A DNA stretch of 64,000 nucleotides from Mycetocola saprophilus (GCF_000718085.1 NZ_JOEC01000002.1:1240001-1304000); one strand, 5' to 3'; counted from the first letter of the stretch, positions 1 through 7,603 are shown. Notes: generated by a model from the letters alone, not told the origin. Made by a program: numbers and translations.

Positions 1-102
1 GCTTCCGCGCCTAGCGTGGGCTCATAAGACACCTGGGTCTTGGGGCCCAGCCCTGTTATTCGGGTCGGGCCCAGGAGTCGTCTGGGAATTAGAGAGGAAA
101 CG

Positions 103-222
103 ATGAACGTTAGTTTGGAAGACCTATTGCGCGAGCGTCCGGTGGATCGCGCAAATGTGGACGCCCAGAAGGAGCTAATGCTCGCGGCGATCCGTTCATT
201 TCTGCCGCAAGCGCCGCGGTAG
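103..222 (+). CDS. Small hypothetical protein (39 aa), possibly the N-terminal remnant of a regulator
   Basis: A 39-codon frame starting MNVSLEDLLR follows a good ribosome binding site (AGAGGAAA, about 5 nt before ATG 103). Its text, with a charged N-terminus and then an amphipathic helix ending in FLPQAPR, resembles the start of actinobacterial XRE-type regulators just before the HTH, but it stops before any HTH, so it could be a truncated gene or a genuine small protein. No function can be assigned. It lies upstream of the zeta-toxin pair but is separated from it by about 160 nt. Confidence 0.35.
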   Translation: MNVSLEDLLRERPVDRANVDAQKELMLAAIRSFLPQAPR

Positions 223-295
223 GCCCGCTCGCTGACACGGGCCGAGGTGGAGCTTGGTGACGAACACGTCCGCATCGCCTAGCGGTCCAGTGATC

Positions 296-331
296 GGCAG
301 AGCTGGCAGAGTCGGCAGAGTCGGCACCGAG
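296..331 (+). repeat. Four 9-bp tandem units upstream of the toxin-antitoxin-like pair
   Basis: GGCAGAGCT, GGCAGAGTC, GGCAGAGTC and GGCACCGAG follow one another with a strict 9-bp period, ending about 50 nt before the start of the HTH-bearing partner gene. Their position in the presumed promoter region suggests an autoregulatory iteron-like operator, but this is inference. Confidence 0.45.
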
Positions 332-380
332 GGTGCCTCCGGATGACAACGCTGGTAAATTCGGGGGTGGAGGTGCCATC

Positions 381-1025
381 ATGGCCGATCACGAGCAGGA
401 CAACGAGGATCAGACCCCGGAAAACGACTCGGAGAACACCCCGGAGCGTAAGTCGGGGCGAATCCCGGATGCGCGGCGCACGCCGCCCTGGGGCCGCGAG
501 GGGGAGCGCCGTCGTCCCGGCACCCACGAACTCGGCGCGCATGAACATGGTGCCCACGAGCCCGGAACGCACGAGTTCGGTGATCGCCGCCGCGGTCGCC
601 GCGAGGGTGGTCCCTGGGGCCCGGGCAACGAGCGTCGCGGGTTTGCCGAGCTGCGCTTTACCCGCGGGGTGTTTGCGTTGACCGATCAGGGCTGCAGCGC
701 GCAGGAGATTGCCGATCGGCTTGAGGTGCCGGTGGAGGAGATTACCCGGCGTCTGGCCCGCCGCGAACTGTACCGCGGATCCGTTGATCTGCGCGATATC
801 GTCCTGGACCGCCAGTCCGGCACGATCACCACCGAGGAGATGATCCGCAAGCTGAGCGCCCTAAGCCTCACCGCCCACACCCCGGGCACCCGGGGGGCCT
901 ACGACGGTGCCGCGAGCGCCACCGGAACGGCCCGCCAGCTCATGGCCGTGCTGCGGGACGGGCTGATTACCGAGGCCGAGTACGAGGCCGTGCGCCAGGC
1001 CGCCGCGCGGCGCAGGGCCCGGTGA
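381..1025 (+). CDS. HTH-containing partner (putative antitoxin/regulator) of the zeta-like kinase
   Basis: The 214-aa product starts at ATG 381, after a GGGTGGAGG ribosome binding site. It has an acidic, disordered N-terminus, then short imperfect repeats of GTHEL/GAHEH/GAHEP/GTHEF type (about residues 50-70), an Arg-rich linker, and a helical module around FTRGVFALTDQG..AQEIADRLEVP..EITRRLARREL that looks like a helix-turn-helix (about residues 95-140). The C-terminal third is Ala/Arg-rich and helical. Its stop overlaps the start of the downstream kinase (GTGA at 1022-1025), so the two are translationally coupled. Gene order (small DNA-binding protein first, kinase toxin second) fits a toxin-antitoxin unit with an autoregulator. 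I do not recognise it as a classical epsilon antitoxin; the antitoxin role is inferred from context. Confidence 0.6.
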   Translation: MADHEQDNEDQTPENDSENTPERKSGRIPDARRTPPWGREGERRRPGTHELGAHEHGAHEPGTHEFGDRRRGRREGGPWGPGNERRGFAELRFTRGVFALTDQGCSAQEIADRLEVPVEEITRRLARRELYRGSVDLRDIVLDRQSGTITTEEMIRKLSALSLTAHTPGTRGAYDGAASATGTARQLMAVLRDGLITEAEYEAVRQAAARRRAR

Positions 1026-1831
1026 GCGCCGCCCGCGAGCGGGTTGCCGCACAGTTGGAGCGGGTGCTGCAGCGCGACGGACTCGACAATCCCTGGGGCG
1101 ACCGCGAGGACGCCTCGACCCGCTGGATCTTTGGCGACGGCTTCCTCTACGACACCTCCCGACTGCGTTTCCAGGAAGACCTCATCGCCACCGCTCGCGA
1201 CCGCAACCCCGGATCCTTCGGGGGAGTGCTCGCCGCCGTGGTGACCGCCGGTCCACCCGGGGCCGGAAAATCAACGGCGCTGGCCAGCGACCCGCGCCTG
1301 GCCGGATTCCGCGACATCGACGCCGATGATTTCAAGGACGCCCTCCTGGTGGACGCCCGGGAACGTGGCCTGCTGGATCACTGGCTGGACACGACCCTGG
1401 AGGATGGCCGCCCGATCATGCCGCGCGAGCTGGCCGGGTTTGTGCACGCCGAATCCACGGCGATTGCCGATGCGATGCGGGAGGCGTGCCTGATCGACGG
1501 CGAGAACATCGTGATCCACGGCACCCTCTCCAGCATCGACTACGTGGGTGCCCTGCTGGCCGAGCTGGACGAGTTCGGGTACGAGCAGCTGATCATCTAC
1601 GACGTCGAGGTTCCCGCCAAGGTCGCCGTGGAGCGTGCGCTGGACCGCTGGTGGAGCGCCCGTGAATCGGGGGCCGATGCCCTCGGAGGTCGTTTCGTGC
1701 CGCCCGCCGGAATCCGCGCGTACTACCCGGAGGATGTGACGCGAGCGGTGACCGCGGCCAACGCTCAGGCCCTGCACGATCGCGCCTATCGCCTCGGATG
1801 GGATGTGGACCTGACGGTGGTTGCCCCCTAA
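1022..1831 (+). CDS. Zeta-toxin-family P-loop kinase
   Basis: A 269-aa protein with Walker A GPPGAGKST (about residues 77-85), followed by RDIDADDFKDALL (about 97-109), which places the Asp expected of zeta toxins after the P-loop, and then a helix with HAESTAIADAM and a DGENIVIHGTLSS strand. This is the layout of the zeta/UDP-N-acetylglucosamine kinase family, whose members phosphorylate the peptidoglycan precursor UDP-GlcNAc. An N-terminal extension of about 70 residues precedes the kinase core. Start GTG 1022 lies within the stop of the upstream HTH gene, so the pair is one operon. It could instead be a zeta-like kinase with a housekeeping substrate; the toxic role is inferred. Confidence 0.75.
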   Translation: MSAARERVAAQLERVLQRDGLDNPWGDREDASTRWIFGDGFLYDTSRLRFQEDLIATARDRNPGSFGGVLAAVVTAGPPGAGKSTALASDPRLAGFRDIDADDFKDALLVDARERGLLDHWLDTTLEDGRPIMPRELAGFVHAESTAIADAMREACLIDGENIVIHGTLSSIDYVGALLAELDEFGYEQLIIYDVEVPAKVAVERALDRWWSARESGADALGGRFVPPAGIRAYYPEDVTRAVTAANAQALHDRAYRLGWDVDLTVVAP

Positions 1832-2013
1832 CACCTGGCCGCCCCAAACTTGGATATTTCCCAGAGCAGGGCCGTCCCGAGGATCGGGTCGCGGTGAGGT
1901 CGTGGTCACCCCGAAAAGTGGAGAGAGGATAACGATCATCGCGCGCTAGTGCGATCGGCGTGTCGCGCTGATAGATTCCGAATCAATATAGTTTGTATTG
2001 AAAAGGGGTTCTG
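1832..2013 (+). promoter_or_regulatory. Intergenic region with a TATAGT -10 box for the wall-protein gene
   Basis: About 180 nt without a gene. The AT-rich 3' part has TATAGT at 1987-1992, well placed for a -10 element, and an AAAAGGGG ribosome binding site before the GTG start at 2014. I see no convincing -35 hexamer, and no terminator for the kinase gene. Confidence 0.45.
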
Positions 2014-4116
2014 GTGTTCAAAAAACTGGTTGCGGCGTGCTCCGCCACCATCCTCATCGTCGGCGCGAGTGTGTTCGCCGCGGTCCTTCCGGCTCAGGCG
2101 GCCACCCTGACCGTCACCACGACCGTGGACGGGGACGCGGGTTCCCTCCGCTCGGCCCTTGCCCAGGCGCAGTCGGGCGATGTGATCGAGATTCCCGCGG
2201 GGTGGGATATCCCCATCTCTCAGGGGCAGCTTCAGATATCGACCACCCTGACCATTCGTGGGGCCGGGGGTTCGCGTCCCACCGTGCACTCGTCTCAGCC
2301 GCAAAACCCAAACGCGCTGATTCGGGTTACCTCCGGTGCGGGGTTGACCTTTGAGGGGATTAACGTCGGCGGCACCCAGCCGCAGGCGATCGGTATTCAG
2401 GCATTGAGTGGGGCCGGAAGCCTGACGGTTCGAGACTCCGATCTCACCGGCTTTATCCGATCGATCGTGCCCGAGGAGCCAAGCAACCCGGTGCTGATCG
2501 AACGCGTCACGTTCACCGGTGGGGACATCGGCCTGGGGGTCGGGGCAGTTCAGCCCGGAACCCCGTTTGTGGTGCGTGAATCGGTGTTTTCGGGCCAGGG
2601 AAACTACGGCATTCTCGTGGCGGGCCTGGACGGGTCCGCGGGTAGTAACCTGCTGGTCGAGCGCACCACATTTACCCACATCGGCAACGGTGAAATCGGT
2701 GATGCGGCCATCCGCGTGGGGGCGGTCTTTGCGACCCGCCCCGGTGATTCCCCGGCTCTTGACCTTCGGGACAGCGTGATCACCGATTCGACCTTCTCCC
2801 CGGTGGGCGGCGTCATTCGATTCGGGAACGTGTTCGCCCCGAACCAGCAGCGCGGCCCGAGTGTGCGCCTGTCGGCAACCTCGATCATCCGCACGACCCC
2901 GGCACCCATTCTCTACTCCGATGTTAATACCCCCGGTCCCGGCGGTGTACCGGTGAACGACCGCGTGGTCATCGAGAACTCGACGATTCAGGGTTTCCCC
3001 GACACCCGTCTGTTCTCCTTCTTCCAGCAGCACCAGGGAAAGATCTCCGACACCGTGGTGGATATCGATCACTCGACCATTCAGGGCACCCTCAACACCC
3101 CCGACAATGCCTCGCTGACCGCGCACCTCGCCAATACGGTGATCGATAGCGGGACCACGCAGCTGTTCGACGTGGTGAAGGCCACCCACACCGCCGCCGA
3201 CAGCGTCTTCACCGTGAACGTGCCCGAGTTCCCCAGTGGAAATCGGGTAATTGCCGCGGCCGACCTGGGACTCGCACCCCTCGCGCCCGCCGCCAATGGA
3301 CTGCCGGTGCGCCTGCTGAACGCGACCTCTCCGCTGCTGGACACCGCCGCGGCCACGAGCCCGCTCGGCACCGATCAGCGCGGGAAGCCGCGAATCTCGG
3401 GTGCCGCGGGCGACGTGGGCGCGGTCGAGATGCAGCGCTGGGTCCTCACCATCGAGGGCGGGGGACCGGTCACGGCCGGTGCCAACGCGACCTTCACCGT
3501 CCGCGTGGTGACCCCGGGCGAGCTTCCGTCGACGGCCACGGTCGCCACCGAAAACGGAACCGCAACGGCGGGAACCGACTACATCGCGCACTCGCAGATC
3601 ATCACCCTGGATCCGGCGTCCACGGCGACCACGTTTCCCGTCGTGGTGGGCACGCTCCCCGCGGGCACCGACCTCAGTAAATTCCGGGTGCGTCTGACGG
3701 CCGAAACGGGGGACACCGTTCAGGAGCCCGTCGCCGAGGCAACGATCCACAACACGATCTTCTCGACGCCGACGCCGACGCCGACGCCGACTCCGACGCC
3801 GACGCCTACTCCCACCCCAACGCCAACTCCGACGCCGACCCCCACTCCAACCGGTGGACCGGACACCCCCTCGCCGACGCCGTCGGCATCGGTCACGCCG
3901 ACCGGAGGGCCGGTTGGCCCGTCGGCCTCGCCGACCCCGGGCTCCCCGACGATCATCGCCGGACCCGGAACCCCGACCGATGTAGGAACAAATCCTCCCG
4001 GCGGCCGGCTCGGTGACACCGGTGCGCCGGCCGGACTGATCGGTGCGGCAGCCATGCTCGCCCTGATCCTGCTGCTCGCCGGCGGCGGAATCCTGCTACG
4101 CCGCCGCGGCGCCTAA
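2014..4116 (+). CDS. Secreted, wall-anchored right-handed beta-helix protein with Calx-beta-like domain
   Basis: A 700-aa protein starting at GTG. The order is: Sec signal peptide (basic KK, then a hydrophobic stretch ending in LPAQAA, about residues 1-30); a long region of short beta strands typical of parallel beta-helix proteins (SLRSALAQAQSGDVIEIPAG, then TLTIRGAGG and TGFIRSIV-type turns); an Omp_CHL-like ending (LLDTAAATSPLGTDQRGKPR..GDVGAVE); a Calx-beta-like domain (ATVATENGTATAGTDYIA); a Thr-Pro repeat stalk; and a C-terminal sorting-signal layout of LGDTG, a hydrophobic span and RRRG. The LGDTG motif departs from canonical LPXTG but keeps TG and the positively charged tail. Such proteins are often adhesins or polysaccharide-binding; the ligand is unknown. 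Confidence 0.8.
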   Translation: MFKKLVAACSATILIVGASVFAAVLPAQAATLTVTTTVDGDAGSLRSALAQAQSGDVIEIPAGWDIPISQGQLQISTTLTIRGAGGSRPTVHSSQPQNPNALIRVTSGAGLTFEGINVGGTQPQAIGIQALSGAGSLTVRDSDLTGFIRSIVPEEPSNPVLIERVTFTGGDIGLGVGAVQPGTPFVVRESVFSGQGNYGILVAGLDGSAGSNLLVERTTFTHIGNGEIGDAAIRVGAVFATRPGDSPALDLRDSVITDSTFSPVGGVIRFGNVFAPNQQRGPSVRLSATSIIRTTPAPILYSDVNTPGPGGVPVNDRVVIENSTIQGFPDTRLFSFFQQHQGKISDTVVDIDHSTIQGTLNTPDNASLTAHLANTVIDSGTTQLFDVVKATHTAADSVFTVNVPEFPSGNRVIAAADLGLAPLAPAANGLPVRLLNATSPLLDTAAATSPLGTDQRGKPRISGAAGDVGAVEMQRWVLTIEGGGPVTAGANATFTVRVVTPGELPSTATVATENGTATAGTDYIAHSQIITLDPASTATTFPVVVGTLPAGTDLSKFRVRLTAETGDTVQEPVAEATIHNTIFSTPTPTPTPTPTPTPTPTPTPTPTPTPTPTGGPDTPSPTPSASVTPTGGPVGPSASPTPGSPTIIAGPGTPTDVGTNPPGGRLGDTGAPAGLIGAAAMLALILLLAGGGILLRRRGA
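3765..3852 (+). repeat. Thr-Pro (ACGCCG) hexanucleotide tandem repeat
   Basis: About fourteen in-frame hexanucleotides of ACNCCN type encode (TP)n between the Calx-beta-like domain and the C-terminal anchor. The third-position changes are irregular, so the tract is partly degenerate. This is a typical cell-wall-spanning stalk and could vary in length between strains by slippage. Confidence 0.85.
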
Positions 4117-4130
4117 CGCGTGCCGAGGCC

Positions 4131-4165
4131 CCTGCCCCGACGTATCATCCACACGTCGGGGCAGG
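4131..4165. terminator. Bidirectional hairpin terminator between convergent genes
   Basis: A perfect 13-bp stem (CCTGCCCCGACGT at 4131-4143 with its complement at 4153-4165) and a 9-nt loop lie between the wall-protein gene and the convergent glyoxalase gene. An outer complementary pair, CCGAGGCC (4123-4130) and GGCCTCGG (4172-4179), can extend it. There is no strong T tract. Confidence 0.7.
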
Positions 4166-4168
4166 ACC

Positions 4169-4567
4169 CTAGGCCTCGGAAAGCGGTGCGAAGAGGTCGA
4201 TCGAGTTGCCATCCGGGTCCAGGATGGTTGCATAGCGCTGACCCCAGGGTGCGTCCCACGGTGCCACGTGGCCCGTGTATCCGGCGGCCTCGAGTCGGGC
4301 GAAGGTGGCATCCACCTCGGTCGGAGTCTCATGGGCAAACGCCAGGGCGATCCGGTGTCCGCCGCCCGCAACCGCGTAATTCGGATCAAACGAGCGGATC
4401 ACCTCGACCGTGTCCCAGGCCAGCGTGGTCCCATCCGGCAGGACCGCGTCCACATGGGGCGCGGATTCCGCGCCGGCGGGGATGTCGACCCCGAGAGCAC
4501 GGTAGAAGGCCAGGGCCGCGGGCATGTCCGAGGTAACGAGTCCGATGAATCCAAGTGTCAGTGTCAT
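4169..4567 (-). CDS. VOC/glyoxalase-superfamily protein
   Basis: A 132-aa protein of normal single-domain VOC length, with LGFIGLVTSDMPAALAFYRALG at the N-terminus and the second beta-alpha-beta half ending YATILDPDGNSIDLFAPL, which is characteristic of the superfamily. Such proteins bind metal or small hydrophobic ligands; the substrate cannot be told from sequence. The gene is monocistronic. TAGCCT (4574-4579) sits 6 nt before the ATG, so a leaderless transcript is expected. Confidence 0.8.
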   Translation of the reverse strand: MTLTLGFIGLVTSDMPAALAFYRALGVDIPAGAESAPHVDAVLPDGTTLAWDTVEVIRSFDPNYAVAGGGHRIALAFAHETPTEVDATFARLEAAGYTGHVAPWDAPWGQRYATILDPDGNSIDLFAPLSEA

Positions 4568-4725
4568 GCACCCAGGCTAGTCCGAGCGAGTGTCATTGCG
4601 GGGAACAGAATGGACGGGTGTGCGGCGATCGCAGACAGCTGTCAGTTCGCGGAATCCCGGGGTGGATATACTCAGAGGGATCGCGGATACCACCCGGTAG
4701 CCTCGCGAGATGAAGTGGAGCGTTC

Positions 4726-5664
4726 GTGGTTGTAGCGGTAGTGGGCGAGGCCCTGATTGATCTCATTCAAGAGGCGGATGGGCGATACCGTCCCACGCCC
4801 GGAGGAGCCCCAGCCAACGTCGCGATCGCGCTGACCCGACTCGGCATCAACACCCGCTTCTTCGGACGCCTCGGCAACGACCGCTTCGGCGCCCTCGTGG
4901 GGGAGAACCTGCGTCGAAACGGCGTCGCCCTCGACGACTGCGTCCAGGCCTCCGAGCCCACCTCCGTCGCCGTCGCTAATCGCGGGCAGGGGGGAGCGGC
5001 CGAATACTCCTTCTATATCAACGGCACCGCCGACTGGCAGTGGACCGACGCCGAACTGGCCTCGCTCGGAAAGGGTGCCCGCGCGCTGCACCTCGGATCG
5101 CTCGCGGCGATCATGGAACCGGGAGCCTCGGTCATCGCCGATCACGTCGAGAAAATCTTCGCCGCCGGCAAGACCCTGATCTCCTTCGACCTCAACCTCC
5201 AGCCGAGCCTCGGGGTTTCCCGCGAACGCGAGCACGAGCGGGTCTCCCGCCTGGTCGCGTCGGCTCACATCGTTAAGACCAGCGTGGGAGACCTGCGCTG
5301 GCTCTACCCCGACCGCCTGCCCGGCGAGGTTGCCGAAATCTGGTCCCGGTCGCGCGCCGTGGTCCTCACCCGCGGAGGCGACGGGGTCAGCCTATACCGC
5401 CCGGGCGTCCGACCGGTAGACGTACCCGCGCGCCCCACCACCGTGGTGGACACCGTGGCCGCCGGCGACACCTTTGTCGCCGCCCTGCTCTACCGCCTGC
5501 TCAGCGGCGTCGGCAAGGACCCCGCCGCGCTGCTGCGTCAGGGACCCACCGAGTGGATCGAACACCTCCGCTTCGCCAACGCCGCCGCGTCCCTCGCCTG
5601 CGAGTGGCCCGGGGCGAACCCGCCGATGCTCAGCGAGGTCAACCGCGCGTTCGACGGCAACTAG
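4726..5664 (+). CDS. PfkB-family carbohydrate kinase (fructokinase-like)
   Basis: 312 aa, normal length for the ribokinase/PfkB family. The N-terminal VVGEALIDLIQ and GGAPANVAIALTRLG (signature 1, substrate side) and the C-terminal DTVAAGDTFVAALLYRL (signature 2, containing the catalytic Asp and anion hole) are both present. The family phosphorylates sugars with ATP; the NVAIALTRLG and AAEYSFYINGTADWQW features are closest to fructokinases, but substrate is inferred. Start GTG 4726 follows TGGAG at 4716-4720. The upstream 158 nt (4568-4725) holds the divergent glyoxalase promoter and nothing else I can name. The 3' end and stop codon are copied twice downstream. Confidence 0.8.
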   Translation: MVVAVVGEALIDLIQEADGRYRPTPGGAPANVAIALTRLGINTRFFGRLGNDRFGALVGENLRRNGVALDDCVQASEPTSVAVANRGQGGAAEYSFYINGTADWQWTDAELASLGKGARALHLGSLAAIMEPGASVIADHVEKIFAAGKTLISFDLNLQPSLGVSREREHERVSRLVASAHIVKTSVGDLRWLYPDRLPGEVAEIWSRSRAVVLTRGGDGVSLYRPGVRPVDVPARPTTVVDTVAAGDTFVAALLYRLLSGVGKDPAALLRQGPTEWIEHLRFANAAASLACEWPGANPPMLSEVNRAFDGN

Positions 5665-5764
5665 CCGCCACGCCGCCTCGGACCCGAGCCGAGTCGTTCG
5701 GCGACGGCAACTAGTCGACGCCCTCCCTCGGACCCGAGCCGAGTCGTTCGGCGACGGCACCTAG
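5649..5764 (+). repeat. Tandem duplication of the pfkB 3' end and stop codon
   Basis: A 39-nt unit at 5676-5714 is repeated at 5726-5764 with one mismatch and a 50-bp period. Each copy ends in GTTCGGCGACGGCAMCTAG, which echoes the true end of the kinase gene, CGTTCGACGGCAACTAG at 5648-5664. So the stop-proximal sequence exists three times in a row, two of the copies being non-coding. Confidence 0.85.
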
Positions 5765-5805
5765 CTCCCGGGCAGCCTCAGACCTCCCTCTCCCTCCACG
5801 CCAGC

Positions 5806-5923
5806 TTCGGCGACACGCCCACGGGTGTGTCGCCGAAAACTGTTTTGGCTGGTTTTGCCGCAAAAAACTCGCCCCCGATCTGCGGCAAAAGACCCCCAAA
5901 CACGCCCGCTGACGGGGCGTGTT
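5806..5923 (+). terminator. Cluster of three hairpins before the tRNA genes
   Basis: Three consecutive inverted repeats: TTCGGCGACACGCC (5806-5819) with 5824-5837 (14 bp, one G-U); TTTTGCCGCA (5853-5862) with 5881-5890 (10 bp, 18-nt loop); and AACACGCCC (5899-5907) with 5915-5923 (9 bp). The first, followed by AACTGTTTTG, is the likeliest terminator of the kinase transcript. The others may be additional terminators or small repeat elements. Confidence 0.55.
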
Positions 5924-5978
5924 GCGGCTCGATTTGTGTCCACCTCGAATCCCGTGGCATACTTTTACACGTTGCTTC

Positions 5979-6054
5979 GGTCCCATCGTTTAGCGGCCTA
6001 GGACACCGCCCTCTCACGGCGGCGGCACGGGTTCAAATCCCGTTGGGATCACCA
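5979..6054 (+). tRNA. tRNA-Glu (anticodon CTC), copy 1
   Basis: 76 nt including an encoded CCA end. The acceptor stem pairs GGTCCCA with TGGGATC, the anticodon stem CCGCC/GGCGG carries the loop CTCTCAC (anticodon CTC), and the T arm is CGGGTTCAAATCCCG. A CATACT -10-like box at 5958-5963, with TTGTGT at 5934-5939 (18-bp spacing), provides a plausible promoter of its own. It reads GAG, the favoured Glu codon here. Confidence 0.97.
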
Positions 6055-6132
6055 TCGCAATCACCTCGAGCAATCGGGGTGTGAGCAGGTAAAACGAAGT
6101 TACATAGCAGTGATGTGTACATGACTGTGTTC

Positions 6133-6208
6133 GGTCCCATCGTTTAGCGGCCTAGGACACCGCCCTCTCACGGCGGCGGCACGGGTTCAAATCCCGTTGG
6201 GATCACCA
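6133..6208 (+). tRNA. tRNA-Glu (anticodon CTC), copy 2
   Basis: The 76-nt sequence is identical to copy 1, including the encoded CCA. It is followed two nucleotides later by a perfect 16-bp terminator hairpin. The 78 nt between copies 1 and 2 are not conserved with the other spacers; a TACATG-type -10 lies just upstream. Confidence 0.97.
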
Positions 6209-6210
6209 CT

Positions 6211-6246
6211 AAAGCGGGTTTTCATCTCCGGATGAAAACCCGCTTT
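6211..6246 (+). terminator. Terminator after tRNA-Glu copy 2
   Basis: A perfect 16-bp stem (AAAGCGGGTTTTCATC at 6211-6226 with 6231-6246) closed by a TCCG tetraloop and followed by GTGTTTGTC. It is a strong intrinsic terminator shape despite an interrupted T tract. Confidence 0.85.
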
Positions 6247-6267
6247 GTGTTTGTCGGGGTGCGAGCG

Positions 6268-6288
6268 CCGGCGACACGCCGGATTTTT
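6268..6288 (+). terminator. Small hairpin with T tract before tRNA-Glu copy 3
   Basis: CCGGCG (6268-6273), an ACA loop and CGCCGG (6277-6282) are followed by ATTTTT. This is a second, short terminator-like element. TTGCCC (6287-6292) and CATACT (6309-6314) just downstream form a plausible promoter for copy 3. Confidence 0.5.
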
Positions 6289-6327
6289 GCCCGGCGGTGG
6301 TTGTGTGTCATACTTATCAGGTAGTTC

Positions 6328-6403
6328 GGTCCCATCGTTTAGCGGCCTAGGACACCGCCCTCTCACGGCGGCGGCACGGGTTCAAATCCCGTTGGGATCA
6401 CCA
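6328..6403 (+). tRNA. tRNA-Glu (anticodon CTC), copy 3
   Basis: The third identical 76-nt tRNA-Glu(CTC) with encoded CCA. Its upstream GTCATACTT matches the GGCATACTT upstream of copy 1, suggesting that each copy keeps its own promoter. A terminator hairpin begins 5 nt after its end. Confidence 0.97.
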
Positions 6404-6407
6404 CACT

Positions 6408-6438
6408 AAAACTCCCTCGGTTCATCCGGGGGAGTTTT
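6408..6438 (+). terminator. Terminator after tRNA-Glu copy 3
   Basis: AAAACTCCC (6408-6416) pairs with GGGAGTTTT at its 3' side, extended by CGG/CCG around a TTCAT loop, giving a stem of about 13 bp with a T-rich 3' flank (TTTTGCTTTG). Confidence 0.8.
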
Positions 6439-6494
6439 GCTTTGCGCCGATGCTCACCCGATGACGCGGCCCGATCATCGAGTGAGGAATCTGA

Positions 6495-7376
6495 ATGAGC
6501 GCCGCCGCATCATCCAAGGGTCGTCTGACCGGTGTGGCCCTGGTTCTCGCCGGGATGGCCTGCCAGGACGTCGGTGCGGCCATTGCGATTCTGGTGTTTC
6601 CGCAGACCGGGGCTCTGGGCATGGTGGCCCTGCGGATGGGGTTCTCGGCGATTCTGCTGCTCCTGATCGCGCGCCCCAGCCTGCGCGGGCGCTCCCGAGC
6701 CCAGTGGCTCACGGTTGTCGGCTTCGCGTTCTCGCTGATGCTCATGAACACCCTGTTTTACCTGGCGATCGATCGCATCCCGCTGGGTCCGGCCGTCGCC
6801 ATCGAGGTGCTCGGACCGCTGACGCTCTCGGTTATTACCGGGCGGGGCCGCATGCGCTGGCTCTGGGCTGCGCTGGCGCTGGCCGGTGTCGCGCTCCTCG
6901 GACACGGAGGCTGGGGCACCATGGACCCGATCGGCGTGCTGCTTGCCCTATCGGCCGGCGTCATGTGGGCACTCTACATCGTGACCTCGGCCCGGACCGG
7001 GGCGAGTTTCCAGGGGCTGGATGGCCTGGCCATCGCCATGACCATCGGTGCGGTCATGATCCTGCCCTTCGGCCTGATCGCCTCCGGAGGCTCGGTGCTT
7101 GCCCCGCAGATCCTGGCGCTGGGACTGCTGATCGCGATCATGTCCTCCACCATTCCCTATGCGGCCGAGCTCAACGCTCTGCGGCGATTGCCCACCGCAG
7201 TGTTCTCGGTGCTGATGTCCCTGGGCCCGGTGGTCGCCGCCCTTGCCGGGTTGTTTGTCCTGGGGCAAACCCTGGGCCTGTTTGAGGCGCTGGCGATTGT
7301 GCTGATCGTGTGTGCGAGTGCCGGAGCGGTCCAGTCCTCGCGGCCGCGTCAGGCACCGCCCACCCTCGACGTCTAG
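6495..7376 (+). CDS. EamA/RhtA-family drug/metabolite transporter
   Basis: 293 aa with about ten hydrophobic segments arranged as two EamA repeats, the second around GVLLALSAGVMWALYIVTSARTG and SSTIPYAAELNALRRLPTAVFSVLMSLGPVVAALAGLFVLGQ, which is the diagnostic C-terminal EamA pattern of RhtA-like exporters. It is an inner-membrane exporter of small metabolites or amino acids (threonine/homoserine in RhtA); the substrate is not deducible. Start ATG 6495 follows GTGAGGAA. It stands alone, between the tRNA terminator and the riboswitch region. Confidence 0.85.
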   Translation: MSAAASSKGRLTGVALVLAGMACQDVGAAIAILVFPQTGALGMVALRMGFSAILLLLIARPSLRGRSRAQWLTVVGFAFSLMLMNTLFYLAIDRIPLGPAVAIEVLGPLTLSVITGRGRMRWLWAALALAGVALLGHGGWGTMDPIGVLLALSAGVMWALYIVTSARTGASFQGLDGLAIAMTIGAVMILPFGLIASGGSVLAPQILALGLLIAIMSSTIPYAAELNALRRLPTAVFSVLMSLGPVVAALAGLFVLGQTLGLFEALAIVLIVCASAGAVQSSRPRQAPPTLDV

Positions 7377-7509
7377 GATCCGCCACCCCGGTATGTCGAA
7401 TATTCGCTTCCGGGCATGGAGGGAACCCACACACTCACGCGGTAGCTTCAGCGAGATGGGCCTTCGCGGCCCGTTGAACGCGGGAGCTTCGGGGGAAGCA
7501 TCCCGGTTC

Positions 7510-7557
7510 GCGAGGCTCCGATACGCCGACGGGGGAGAGCGGTAATCGGAGCCTCGC
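7510..7557 (+). terminator. 13-bp inverted repeat downstream of the EamA gene
   Basis: GCGAGGCTCCGAT (7510-7522) is perfectly complementary to 7545-7557, with a 22-nt loop and a TTATC tail. It lies in the roughly 225-nt gap between the EamA stop and the riboswitch, and may end the EamA transcript or act in either direction. I see no gene in 7377-7600. Confidence 0.5.
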
Positions 7558-7603
7558 TTATCTCCGGCTGTCCAAGCCTCGATGGATACGATATGCTGAT
7601 CCA

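Noticed and set aside
1936..3750. 604-codon open frame on the minus strand across the beta-helix gene
   Set aside because: It mirrors a high-GC coding sequence, has no domain-like text and no ribosome binding site; the plus-strand gene has signal peptide, domains and anchor.
3765..3852. Hexanucleotide repeat considered as a CRISPR-like or regulatory array
   Set aside because: It is in frame, encodes Thr-Pro stalk and has no spacers.
4620..4680. Palindrome GACAGCTGTC upstream of pfkB as an operator
   Set aside because: Only 10 bp, single occurrence, and no clear promoter around it.
5979..6403. tRNA cluster considered as a phage or island attachment site
   Set aside because: No integrase gene or partial tRNA fragment repeat is present nearby; the copies are complete.
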